Below are positions 34,835-44,383 of a DNA stretch of 64,000 nucleotides, in pieces. The notes beneath the pieces were generated by a model that made no database searches, was not told the DNA's origin, and saw only the letters and a list, made by a program, of their open reading frames with translations. The stretch is from Alternaria dauci (Eukaryota > Ascomycota > Dothideomycetes > Pleosporales > Pleosporaceae): assembly GCF_042100115.1 (NCBI RefSeq), contig NC_091276.1, forward strand, positions 992,001 to 1,056,000, written 5' to 3'. Positions within the stretch are counted from its first letter, which is position 1. Each line of letters begins with the position of its first letter. A program made the position numbers and the translations under genes.

Positions 34835-37588
34835 ATGTCCGACCTCTCTGGCCTGATCTACGCTGCCTCGTCCAATCCTATCGGCAATATGCGAAATAAA
34901 TCTCACAGCTCGTCGATGAGTTCCCGATGGCGCTTCACTCGATCCACCGCGAACCTACAGGAACCCGTTGCACGGTCACCGTCTGTAGCGTCCCAGGCAC
35001 CATCAACTGTACCCACCAAGAAGCTAGAACGCGTAACATCCAAGATGTCGCTCTTCAACCTCTTCAGTCGACCCAAAGTAGAGAAATCTCGTGGACACAC
35101 CGAAGTTGGCCTCGCAGTACCAATGCGGCCACAGACTCCGCCTAAGCCTACCCAACCTATCTCCATACCCAAGTCTTCACTGGGACAAGACCTTTCTCCT
35201 CCCGCTCAACAGACGATTCGCACACGCTCAAGCCAGATATTCCGACCCATGTCCATACGGCCGGCTGTACAACATCACGAATTTGGAAACTGGGATCCAC
35301 CTCCGCTGTTCCAGGCTTTCCCACAGTCTTTGAAGCATGCCACTGTACAGGCATGTGTATTCGCGCCAGAGATCCTGATGAGGTCACAGAGTCAAAGGCA
35401 GCAGGCTGAGTCGCTACGCGAGAAGATGGATAACCAGCGCGACCTTTCCACAATTGCAGAGAACGATACCGAGACAAAGAAGCTGGAGAAGACACACAAG
35501 CGTCTCATGTCCAATTCTGTATTGAATCCCCAGACTCCAGAGCTTGTCAATAAGATATACATCTTGGTCACGGCAGGATTTGTGCTCCAGTACGCTGATG
35601 ATGGCGCGTTTGATCGTCTGCCTGAGAAGGTGCTGAAGCTGGGTAAGGAGTCAGCGGCTTTTGCGTGTGATCTCATACCTGGCAAGCACTGGGTGTTACA
35701 GATTTCCAGTCACGCCAGCGACGACGGAACATTCGAATCGGGGCCAAAGAACTCCCTTCTTGCTCGCTTACGAACGCAAAATGCCACCGTGCGCAAGTCA
35801 GCCACAAGTTTCCTTCTGGTTCTCGAGAGCGCGGAAGAGATGGATGAGTGGATGACCATTGTGCGAAAGGAGATCGACAACCTTGGCGGCATGAAGGCAA
35901 AGGATGACTATGCGCGAGCATCCTCTTCTACCGATGACTCCGGTGGGAAGAATTCGTCCGAGACTATGAACCATCGGTACAGGGTCAATCGAGACCCACA
36001 TGTTGTCAGCAGGGTTGTGCCAGTTGAACCACAGCATTCGACGTCGCCAAAAATCGTAGCCTCCGAGTGGGACGTGAACCAGAATGACCAAACAAAGAAC
36101 AGTATCGACTCTTCTAGTGGCCAGTCCGCTCGCTTCAATGCCAACAACCGCCTTTCAGTGGAGGTGTCATCTGTCGCTTCGACGCCTGTCTCTCAACACC
36201 AGGTGCAGTTGGACCAGCTTCGCGGACGGTCACGATACTCGTTCATGTCAACAGCCACGTCAGCATCAGGCGCCGGCACGCGCAACACTTCGCGAGAGTC
36301 ATCTCCAGCACCACATTCGCCTCTCAAGGAGGAGTTTGGTGTGGCTGGTGAGGGTGAGCCTCTGCGGAGCGCAATGTCTTTACGGTCGTTCCACATGAAT
36401 CCTAACAACACCATGTCGTCTCGTCGCAGGTCAATGCAGCCTTTGCCAATTACGAACGAGGATTTGAGCCAAACTGCGGCATCACCTCCTACGAGCCAAC
36501 GGCACTCCTTGTACAATCCAACTTCCCCAACTGTCCAAGAATTAGGCCAGCCATTTGTTGCAGGTCCAGTCGCGCCACTAAAAGAAGAAGAAGAAGAAGA
36601 AGCGACAAACACAACCGATGCCTCGCCAGCTACCACGCAGAACATTGATGTTGTTCGGTCGTCGCCTCCTCAATTGAAGACCGAAAAATCTAGTCAGGCT
36701 GATGACAACGATCTTCTATCAACACGAGAAGATAGTCCAGTACGGTTCAATGCGCATGTATACAGTGCTTCACCACGGCGGGACGTAATCTCACCACCGC
36801 CTAAAGACCCTGCCCCAGTACCCCCGCCTCCTGCTCAACGTCAGTCGATAATGGGCCCAGCCCCCATGTATGCTTCTACCACTGGCGATTCCAAGACTCG
36901 GCGTCGGACTTCTGCTTCACCAAAGCCTTTCTTACGGCCATTCCCAGTTCGACCACAAGCGCAACACGGCGATTCATCGACCATCGTATCGAGGCGGCAG
37001 TCTTCTCTTACACCATCGCCCACACCCTCGCCTTTGCCTCCGGGTGTTCACATGAACCGATCGGTTACCGCGCCCGTAAGGTCACCTTCGGCAGCTTTGA
37101 ATATGCAGTCGACCAACAACCCGTATGGGCTGCATTTCGCTCACGCATCACAAGCTCTGCGCCGTCCTGCCTCGGTCCAGATCCGTTCTGCCGACCACGC
37201 GCCATTCTTGTCATCCCGCCCAATCCGTGCCATTGCATCCACGCCATCATTCGTCCCCGGCCGAAGAATGTCTAATGCACCTGCTCCTTCATCAAACCCT
37301 GCTGCGCATAGACCAACACCCAGCATCGAAGCGCTGAGACAGCAGGCGTTCGCACAGCAAAAGACCATCAAACCCAGACGTAGTCTCGCCTCTATGGGAC
37401 TGCCGCCACCCGCACCACCACCAAACAAGGCGTTACCAACGCCACCCCGCAACATAACTTCGCCCACTCCTCCACCCAACATGCCACTTCCTCCACCGCC
37501 ACCGAGCATGGGCCTTCCGGCTCCTCCACCAACTATGCCGTTGCCGCCTACGCCACCAGAGGCTGCATTGCGTGCTTCAGGAATCTAG
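34835..37588 (+). CDS. PH-domain protein with proline-rich C-terminus
   Basis: This is a single exon of 917 residues. The N-terminus is Ser/Arg-rich and basic. A segment at about 150-190 (FGNWDPPPLFQAFPQSLKH) leads into a pleckstrin-homology fold at about 238-352: it opens with NKIYILVTAGFVLQY, has the strand KHWVLQISSHA and closes with the helix SAEEMDEWMTIVRKEIDNL, whose Trp is the PH hallmark. PH domains bind phosphoinositides or proteins at membranes. The rest is disordered: Ser/Thr-rich, a GAA-repeat-encoded acidic run at about 583-590, and a tail (about 840-910) with repeated PPPPPS-type words that would suit profilin, SH3 or WW partners. A signalling or cortical scaffold role is inferred from this layout only. 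The ATG at 34835 follows a C/T-rich leader. Confidence 0.82.
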   Translation: MSDLSGLIYAASSNPIGNMRNKSHSSSMSSRWRFTRSTANLQEPVARSPSVASQAPSTVPTKKLERVTSKMSLFNLFSRPKVEKSRGHTEVGLAVPMRPQTPPKPTQPISIPKSSLGQDLSPPAQQTIRTRSSQIFRPMSIRPAVQHHEFGNWDPPPLFQAFPQSLKHATVQACVFAPEILMRSQSQRQQAESLREKMDNQRDLSTIAENDTETKKLEKTHKRLMSNSVLNPQTPELVNKIYILVTAGFVLQYADDGAFDRLPEKVLKLGKESAAFACDLIPGKHWVLQISSHASDDGTFESGPKNSLLARLRTQNATVRKSATSFLLVLESAEEMDEWMTIVRKEIDNLGGMKAKDDYARASSSTDDSGGKNSSETMNHRYRVNRDPHVVSRVVPVEPQHSTSPKIVASEWDVNQNDQTKNSIDSSSGQSARFNANNRLSVEVSSVASTPVSQHQVQLDQLRGRSRYSFMSTATSASGAGTRNTSRESSPAPHSPLKEEFGVAGEGEPLRSAMSLRSFHMNPNNTMSSRRRSMQPLPITNEDLSQTAASPPTSQRHSLYNPTSPTVQELGQPFVAGPVAPLKEEEEEEATNTTDASPATTQNIDVVRSSPPQLKTEKSSQADDNDLLSTREDSPVRFNAHVYSASPRRDVISPPPKDPAPVPPPPAQRQSIMGPAPMYASTTGDSKTRRRTSASPKPFLRPFPVRPQAQHGDSSTIVSRRQSSLTPSPTPSPLPPGVHMNRSVTAPVRSPSAALNMQSTNNPYGLHFAHASQALRRPASVQIRSADHAPFLSSRPIRAIASTPSFVPGRRMSNAPAPSSNPAAHRPTPSIEALRQQAFAQQKTIKPRRSLASMGLPPPAPPPNKALPTPPRNITSPTPPPNMPLPPPPPSMGLPAPPPTMPLPPTPPEAALRASGI
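36582..36603 (+). repeat. In-frame (GAA)n repeat encoding a Glu run
   Basis: About seven GAA triplets inside the PH-domain gene encode a run of Glu residues. Its length is likely to vary between strains, without shifting the frame. Confidence 0.85.
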
Positions 37589-39274
37589 GAAACTGTTACC
37601 ACTATTGATATTGTCTATACCCACTGGCGTTCGGATTGTTTTCTAAGAGGAGGATCAACAACTGCCAGCATGGTCTATCACGTCGTCACGCCTTTTCTTA
37701 CGTCCCTGTCATGCCGACCGATAAAAACTCTTGCTTGTCGCGCGATACCAATCTGCTCTGTCGTCATTGGTTTTGGTTGTCCTTTCTCATATTCGTTTTC
37801 TTCGCAATTTCTTCCTTGTTGTATTTTACCCATCTTACGCTTCGTGTATTTTGTCTTTTACCTCATCGTTGCTTTTCTCTTGTTTTATAGGGATGGCTGG
37901 GCCCATTCTCTGTTTTAGTTGTCTTGTTTTCGTGGTTATGAATCAGGCTTGGGTGGTTGCCTTTTGTTATATACTACTTTGGGATGGAAAACAGAAGGGA
38001 ATGGGGCAAAACGAACACAGACCAAACGTTCGTTCGTCGGCGCTTACGGACGAAAAGTGTTGGTGCAATTGCAGTATGTCAAAGACAGAATAATAGATTC
38101 TACACATTGGCATTTTCCTTTTACATGTGATGTGCCAACGTTGAAATACTAACAAATTCGTACGAAACACTGATGCTAAGGGGTCGCTGACAGCCGAACT
38201 GGTTCATTCTCTACCAGAATACAGACGCCTCGGCTCTTTCCACCCCACCTTTTGGCTTGTGGAGAGCCTCCACGCATAAAGGACGGTATCCTCGTTCGAG
38301 GTATACGTCAGCTCCAGTCACGAACCATGTATATTCTATGGCAACACAAAACGAGTGTGACATAACATACTCGATACTCGACATGCGCATCTATGCAAAG
38401 TTGGCAGGCTATTCGCTCGGCCTTGACATATTTTGAGCTTTGGTTTTGATCAGACTTTCGTGTGAATTCGCAAGGTATCTCTACCTAAGACTTCAAAGGT
38501 GGCTACAAGGTTGTTGTGATTTGGTAGGCTTTTTCTTCTCTAACACGTTGTTTGAAGCATGATAAGGAAGTCGTACATTGGTAGCATTGATGACAACATA
38601 GTCGCAAATCGCTGGTGGATCTTCGTGATTTGACTTGGAAAGTAATTTCGCTAGGCTGCACAACGAATGTCCCCGAAATATAGTGCAAATGATGACGATG
38701 CGTACGTCAATGTGCTATGCTGCGCCCCTTCCGTAGGGAGTCTGAACGCGTCGTTCGGGATCCTTCCCTCCCAAATTTCCGGTGTGAAGCCGTGGGGTCG
38801 ATAAAAGAGATCGTGGGGAAAACGATCTGCCAAACGGTATTGCCCACGTGCACTGGTCAAGGACAAAATATTTGTCCAATATTATAGTGGCGTCAACATC
38901 TTTGGTTCCGCCCAGTTCGCTGCGTAAGTAGCAAAGGCAATAGTGCAGATTGCCAGCAGACCTCCTGATTGGTTGGTTCTGAACCTTTCGTAGGATAGCG
39001 AAGAGTACTAGCCACAAGGTTTGAGATGCTGTAAGGATTTCCAAAAAAAACCACAAATGCGTTCGATATGTCTAGGATCTCTTCCGCGATGAGATGACAG
39101 TTGTCAAGTGGATTGTGCTGATTCGGCACACGGGGCTTCAGCGATGCCAGAGTCAGGTGAGGTAAGCTTACGTCATTGGCATTACTCGCGACCTTGGGCT
39201 TCAACGCGGCTCGCACAAGACTGGCACCGGTTGGAGTATCATGTAGCTCAAAGGCTTCGGGCCACAGAGTCCGG
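37589..39274. other. Gene-free interval, T-rich 3' region then spacer
   Basis: The first 350 bases after the PH-domain stop are T-rich on the + strand and read as 3' untranslated sequence. The small frames there are not convincing. From 38100 on I see no gene. A minus-strand frame at 38893-39351 overlaps the F-box-like gene and has no domain. Confidence 0.4.
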
Positions 39275-40240
39275 ATGGCTTCGAAAGCTCCACGCCGTAT
39301 CACTATACGCGAAACTTTTTGTCCATCTCTACCGGCTGAGGTATGGATCAACGTCTTCCGCTATCACACCGACCTTGCCCACCTCTGGAACGTCGTCCGA
39401 CGCGTCTCCCCAACCCTCCGCGCGTGTGTCGAGCATGCATTCGGCCAGCACTTTCTCAAGGACATACACATAGACTTCCAGCTCGAGAAGTACAACCTAG
39501 GTGGGAAGAGCAAGCGGCCGGAGGTGTCTACAAGGCTCGCGCGACGTGGCAAGGGGAAAGACAAGACTGTGGCTTGGTTCAAAGACGAGCGACCAGACAT
39601 TGCCTCCGGGAAAGGAGCGCAAGGCAAGAAAGAACGCGAGCATTACCACAAGGTCACGCGTCGATGGGAAGAGAATGTAAAGAACTGGAAGGCCGAGATG
39701 CCCAACTACACAATCAGCATTGGGGACTTGGTAAACGATACCGAGTTGCCAGACCTCAGCATCGATGTCGCAGCCCGCGAGATCGCGTTTGATTGGAAGA
39801 GAATGCTCCAGCTCTTCTTCCGCGAACAAGAACGGCTCCGTGTGTTGAAGGACGAGTGGCATATCAAGACGGCGAAGAAGATGCAAGCCAACAATGCGCG
39901 GGTCAAGAAGGGTGACAAGCTCATGCCCTCTGATTATCCGCCGCCCTGGTCGACTGCTGAGGCTGAGATACGCAAGGACATTAGACGGGCAAGGTTGAAG
40001 GAGCATTATCGCGACGACGAGCAAATGGTGTGGGCCATTGACTCATTGAAGCATTTTGAACAATATGGGGCAGCGACTGGCCATACTAAAGAACTAAAGC
40101 TCAATCCAGATTTGCCGGGCGCTGGACTGGGGGAGAAGTGGTTTGGTAGTGTCAATTTGGTGCAGGAACTCTACTTGGATGAATGGAGTTGTATGCATAG
40201 GATTGATACAAAGGTTGAACATATCCGGAACGGTACATGA
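39275..40240 (+). CDS. F-box-like protein
   Basis: This single-exon protein has 321 residues from the ATG at 39275. That start lies just before the F-box-like segment; an in-frame ATG at 39176 would add 33 residues with no conserved look. The N-terminus (CPSLPAEVWINVFRYHTDLAHLWNVVRRVSPTLRACVEHAF, residues about 15-60) has the LPxEVW/ΦxΦΦ pattern and spacing of an F-box, which docks substrate receptors onto Skp1-cullin ubiquitin ligases. The remainder is highly charged and helical, with Lys/Arg/Glu-rich stretches around 95-125 and 175-260. No leucine-rich repeats or WD40 repeats are seen, so no target can be proposed. Many Dothideomycetes carry large families of such genes. A degenerate F-box without Skp1 binding is possible. 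Confidence 0.7.
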   Translation: MASKAPRRITIRETFCPSLPAEVWINVFRYHTDLAHLWNVVRRVSPTLRACVEHAFGQHFLKDIHIDFQLEKYNLGGKSKRPEVSTRLARRGKGKDKTVAWFKDERPDIASGKGAQGKKEREHYHKVTRRWEENVKNWKAEMPNYTISIGDLVNDTELPDLSIDVAAREIAFDWKRMLQLFFREQERLRVLKDEWHIKTAKKMQANNARVKKGDKLMPSDYPPPWSTAEAEIRKDIRRARLKEHYRDDEQMVWAIDSLKHFEQYGAATGHTKELKLNPDLPGAGLGEKWFGSVNLVQELYLDEWSCMHRIDTKVEHIRNGT

Positions 40241-40815
40241 GAACCATTTTGTCTTCTGTCAATTAAAGTAGCCAGTTCTTCGAGCGGGACATTCCCGCGT
40301 CCGACTCCTCACAAAGTAAGGGACCTTGTCTGAACGACGGCAGACTGATCAAGGAGTCGCCGTAATCAAGGCTATCGATGTTTACCACTGTGCTGGCCTA
40401 TCTTCACAACCAGACACTAATTGACATCCGTGTTTCAAGGGGTAAGAAATATTCTACGACGAGAATGTCAATTGTATGAGCTGTTGAATATTCAAGGTTT
40501 CGTGAAATAGCTACGCATAACTCCGTACATGCATTGAAGGCTCAACACCAAAGAGCCGATACAACCGTTAGCCATGAAGTTTATGAAATCGCATTGCCAT
40601 CAACAGAAGCCAATCCCAGCATATCGCCTCATCCAAGGCTCTGTTCGTGATGATTCAATCCGTCAAAGAGATCGTGATGTTCCAAAAAATATCGTTCGAT
40701 TCCAACGCATCGCTCTCAAAGCCGGCATCGTGATGGAACGCCATCCATTTATTGCCGCCAAGTCAAACACTTGCTCAACTCAGGAGAACCATGAGTTCAC
40801 CGCCATTCCCCTCAG
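40241..40815. other. Gene-free interval between convergent genes
   Basis: These are the 3' flanks of the F-box-like gene and the small secreted protein gene. The frame at 40574-40819 has no domain and is probably noncoding. Confidence 0.4.
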
Positions 40816-41049
40816 CTAATCATCCAACTCGCTTGCTTCAGAACCAGTGACAGAGGATGTAGCAGTAGGTGTAGCCATAGCCGCCATCTTTGCCTCATGC
40901 TCAGCGAGGATAGAAGACTTGGCAAGAGCAAGAGCCTTGGCCCGTCCACAAAAGGGAGCGCCACAGTCCGGATCCTTGTTATCAGAATGAGCCATGGCGA
41001 GAGAAGAAAAGGTGGCGAGGACGGCGAGGATGGTTGTGAACAAGTGCAT
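40816..41049 (-). CDS. Small secreted protein, 77 residues
   Basis: This is a single exon. The first 20 residues are a clean signal peptide (MHLFTTILAVLATFSSLAMA), with cleavage likely before HSDNKDPD. The mature part is about 57 residues with only two cysteines (DCGAPFCGRAK), an Ala/Lys-rich helical stretch and a Ser/Thr-rich acidic tail (SVTGSEASELDD). There is no known domain. Small size and secretion make it a conceivable effector candidate if the organism lives on a host, but two cysteines and no homology keep this weak. A longer in-frame reading does not exist in this frame; an ATG in another frame at 41099 gives no signal peptide. Confidence 0.62.
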   Translation of the reverse strand: MHLFTTILAVLATFSSLAMAHSDNKDPDCGAPFCGRAKALALAKSSILAEHEAKMAAMATPTATSSVTGSEASELDD

Positions 41050-41698
41050 GTTGCAAAGTCGGGACCGGTGGTGAGGTTGGGATTTCGAAATTTGGTCAAG
41101 TAAAGTTTGAGGTGATGGGACTTTATGGAAGTTGTGGTGTGGTTACAGGATAGAAGGGTCAGGGGAGGGGTTGTATGTTTGAAGATATCAGTGCGGTAGA
41201 GGAGGGGGTGATTTGAGTCAATTTTTGAACAGTATTATGTGCTGTTCGGTCTAACATTGATGCATCCGGGATCACAGCTGCTGTGAAAGGACTCTTCGTG
41301 GTCTTTCGTGGCAGTGAAAGTGACTAGCACTCGCATGACGTCGGACTCGATTCATTTGCATATGTGATGTACAACACACTCGCCTGCTGACTGCGCCTGA
41401 TACTAGCGTGTATGTTGGCACCATCGATTCATGGCCAGTCGCGGACCTGACAAGGAAATTCACGGAAGAGTATCACGCGCAGGGATTCGAGTGAAGAGGA
41501 AGACATGACCAGATATGAACGTGGTTGGGTGATTTAACAAATGATCGGAGTGGACGTTTGCTCTCCAATACGCGGAATATCAAACCACGCAACTCGAGAC
41601 TACAGACTATTTCTCAACAACTCCAGCTTACACCGAGCATTTTACTCAATCGAAAACGATACGGTTGAATTCAGGATATTACCCAAACGCGACAAAAA
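41050..41698. other. Gene-free interval
   Basis: This is the promoter side of the small secreted protein and the 3' flank of the Rrn5-like gene. No feature is recognised. Confidence 0.4.
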
Positions 41699-44126
41699 TT
41701 AGTCGATGAACGATTCCCAATCCATCTCTTTCGGCTCTTCATATGAGAGTAGCGCACGCAACGGGTCACTGGGAGTTTCAATTGACTGTATAGGCTGCTC
41801 CGTTTCGGGATCGCTTCTTTGATCGCTCGATGAGCCGATGGAAGCTGGTTTACTGTTGGTTCCAATTGACTGCGTTGGCTGTTTACTGCTGTCGGTTGAA
41901 TCGTCGCTTGATTCGGATGTTGATGACTCTTTCCTAGTAAACTCGATGGGCGGCCGAGGCAACCTACGGTCGTCTACATTGTCGCTCATATCATTGTCTT
42001 GAGAGCCGGCTCGGCTCCTGGACCTAACAGGCTGCGAGCTTCGTCCTTGCAGAGCAGCATAAGCGTGGGTACCGCGGGTTTGTAATTCGATTGTTCGTTG
42101 TATTGACGGTTTACTCCAATGCTTGGGCCTTTGCGCGGGCGCATCAGTATCACTGTTAGGGCTAGACTCGGTGGTGTCTGAAGTGTCTCCTTGAAGAACA
42201 GGTGGGGCGTCAAGAGGCTTCTGGTTGGCCAGAAAGGCAGATTCAGGTGGAATTGTGTCGAGTTCCTCCCATTGGGCACAACATCTTGTCCAGGAACGCC
42301 AACCATCAGGCACTGTTCTAATCTTCTCGTCTTCCTCCAGATCTTCCTCGTCGCTATCTTCGCCAACGTTCGCTTCTTCGGCCTTGGTTGGCTCAAGGCC
42401 AAGCATTTCCCAAAGGTCTTGCTCCTCCTTTCGACTTGTCTCTCGATCAAACTCGCCAAGTGTCGGCTTTCGAGGCCCGCGCCTCTCGAAATCTGTGGCC
42501 GGCGGTGGATTTGCAAGTGGATCCACAGTATCTTCGGACTGGGATGTGGTTCCGGAAGGAGTTGCGCTATCTTCGACAAGTGATTCATCGTCAGAATCCG
42601 ATAGCGCAAGCTGATCCATAGGGAGTGGGGTTCCGCTCCGCTTCGCTCTTGCACTAAAACCAATGTTATCGTTACCGGATGTCTCTGCGTCTGTGGTCGG
42701 GAGCTCTGTCGACGGCTCAACTGGAGCCATGATTCGCTCGAATTCGTCCCACGGCACCTCTCGTCTGGTGTTGCTACGCCGGTAACGTGACCATTTGCCT
42801 TCGTATACTCTCAATGCACATCGTCTGGCTACTCCTCGCCATCTCTCCCGACTGTTCCGTGGCATGCCCACAACGTCGATAGCAGTCAGGGCATCTCTCC
42901 TTTTTATTAGAGGGACACCACCCTTGGCTCGCTGCCTCTGTGCTCGAATACGTGAAGTTGCTTGTATGATAGCAGTTTGTACGAGCCGCTTGGTGATGGA
43001 GACGACCAGTGTATGGAGATCGCTGAAGGCGCTACGATATATGCTTGGTTCTTGAGCAAACTCGGAGGTGTATTCGGACCAATGTGGCCAGGGCGAGGGT
43101 ATCGTTGGTGAGCGGTTCATAAAGAGTGTCTTGGAGAGGGTGAGCATGACCTGTGGGTGTAGTAGACGGGCTTCGGGAATATCTTCGAGGATATCAGCCT
43201 TGGGCTTGGGTTTGGGCTTTTTCGATTTCGCGTCAGGTCGGTCACCCGTGTCGGGCTTGATAGACTGCTCTGGATATATGCATTCGCCCGTATTTCGTCG
43301 CACGCAGTTGGCGCATGGTGTTGCTCGATCGCACTTTTGCTTGAACTTTTTGCACGAAGTGCATGCTCTGGTACATGTTAGCAGACTTGTCTTTATTGCA
43401 AGCAGGGTTCCAATACCCTACAATTACTCTGCCACCCCTTCGTGCAGGCTCTGGCTCTGGATCCGGCTCGCTTGCAAGTGGTGATGTCGTGGCTCGCAGA
43501 TGGCGGACGTCGAGTGCGCTCTCGATCTTGTCAGCTACGGCAGGCGTGATCAGCCAGTGGTCGCCGAACTTGTCTCGCTCCTGGCCCGCTTCGAAGACCT
43601 CCTGGAACCAGGCCAAGGCATCGGCCGCAACATGCAGCTGCTCGTTGCACTCGTCGCCCACGTCGATGGCGGCGGGTATGTCGCGGAGTGTTAGCCTGAC
43701 ATCGCCCTGCTTTGTGGCAGCATCATGGAGCAGTAGGAGCAGCTCCTGCGTCTCTGGTATGCTCTTGGTGCCGATCGCACCTGCTATGCCGGGGATGTCG
43801 TCCTTTCCCAACCGCTCAAGAGCCCCAAAGAAGACAGCCTGTTCCCTTGGCGACCAATTGGATGCACCAATCTGTTTGCTGTAGTATTGGAAGTCGTTGG
43901 GATCCGTCTCGAAGCGCGCAGCTGCGCGGTTCACGTCGTCATTGAACAGCACGCGGTAGGCGTCGTTGTACTTTCCCTCGAGATAGTATCTGCGTACGCG
44001 GGCAGGATCGACCGACTCTAGGCGGCGTCGCTTCTGCGGTGTGTGAGAGCGTGTAGGCGGTTGCGAGGCTTCATCGCTGGAGTCTTCTGACGACTGGGAA
44101 CGCTTGAAATCGGATGCGGAACTCAT
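41699..44126 (-). CDS. Rrn5-like SANT protein with a Zn2Cys6 cluster
   Basis: There are two exons, 44126-43436 and 43365-41699 (70-nt intron with a GCTAAC branch point), giving 785 residues. The N-terminus has a basic nuclear-type stretch (TPQKRRRLE) and a SANT/Myb-like helix set (NWSPREQAVFFGALERLGKDDIPGIAGAIGTKS, about 88-125). That pattern resembles Rrn5-type subunits of the RNA polymerase I upstream activating factor. Immediately after the intron comes a perfect fungal binuclear cluster: Cys232, 235, 242, 248, 251 and 259 (C-X2-C-X6-C-X5-C-X2-C-X7-C). The C-terminal half is acidic and Ser-rich with little structure. The 5' splice site that keeps the cluster in frame (G|GTGGCA) is weaker than a nearby GTAATT that would destroy it, so the exact join needs transcript support. 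Without the join the two halves would be separate frames. The rDNA-transcription role is inferred from the SANT part. Confidence 0.68.
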
Positions 44127-44383
44127 GGCGGACGCGGTGGATTAGACGCGTACTCGGTATCTCTGCGGCATGTGCGCGGATCGGGGTCGTACATGCGCGC
44201 GCCTAGAGCGGCCATGGCGAAGGGTGAGGAGGTGGAGACTAGGTGATGAAGGCGGGAAACATTTTGGGTGGGGCTCGGCCTCGGCCTACCACAGGGTACA
44301 GCCAGCAGCCAGCCTTGGATCTGCGTCATGCATCGTGACTGCGCGACATCTTCGCTCCCTCCACGCATACCCTGGAACGCGTC
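44127..44383. promoter_or_regulatory. Short bidirectional promoter
   Basis: Only 257 bases separate the divergent starts of the Rrn5-like gene (44126, minus) and the Irc3 helicase gene (44384, plus). They must share this promoter region. No TATA box or named site is evident. Confidence 0.55.

Noticed and set aside
38893..39351. Minus-strand 152-codon frame
   Set aside because: It overlaps the start of the F-box-like gene, has no domain or signal peptide and looks like antisense shadow.
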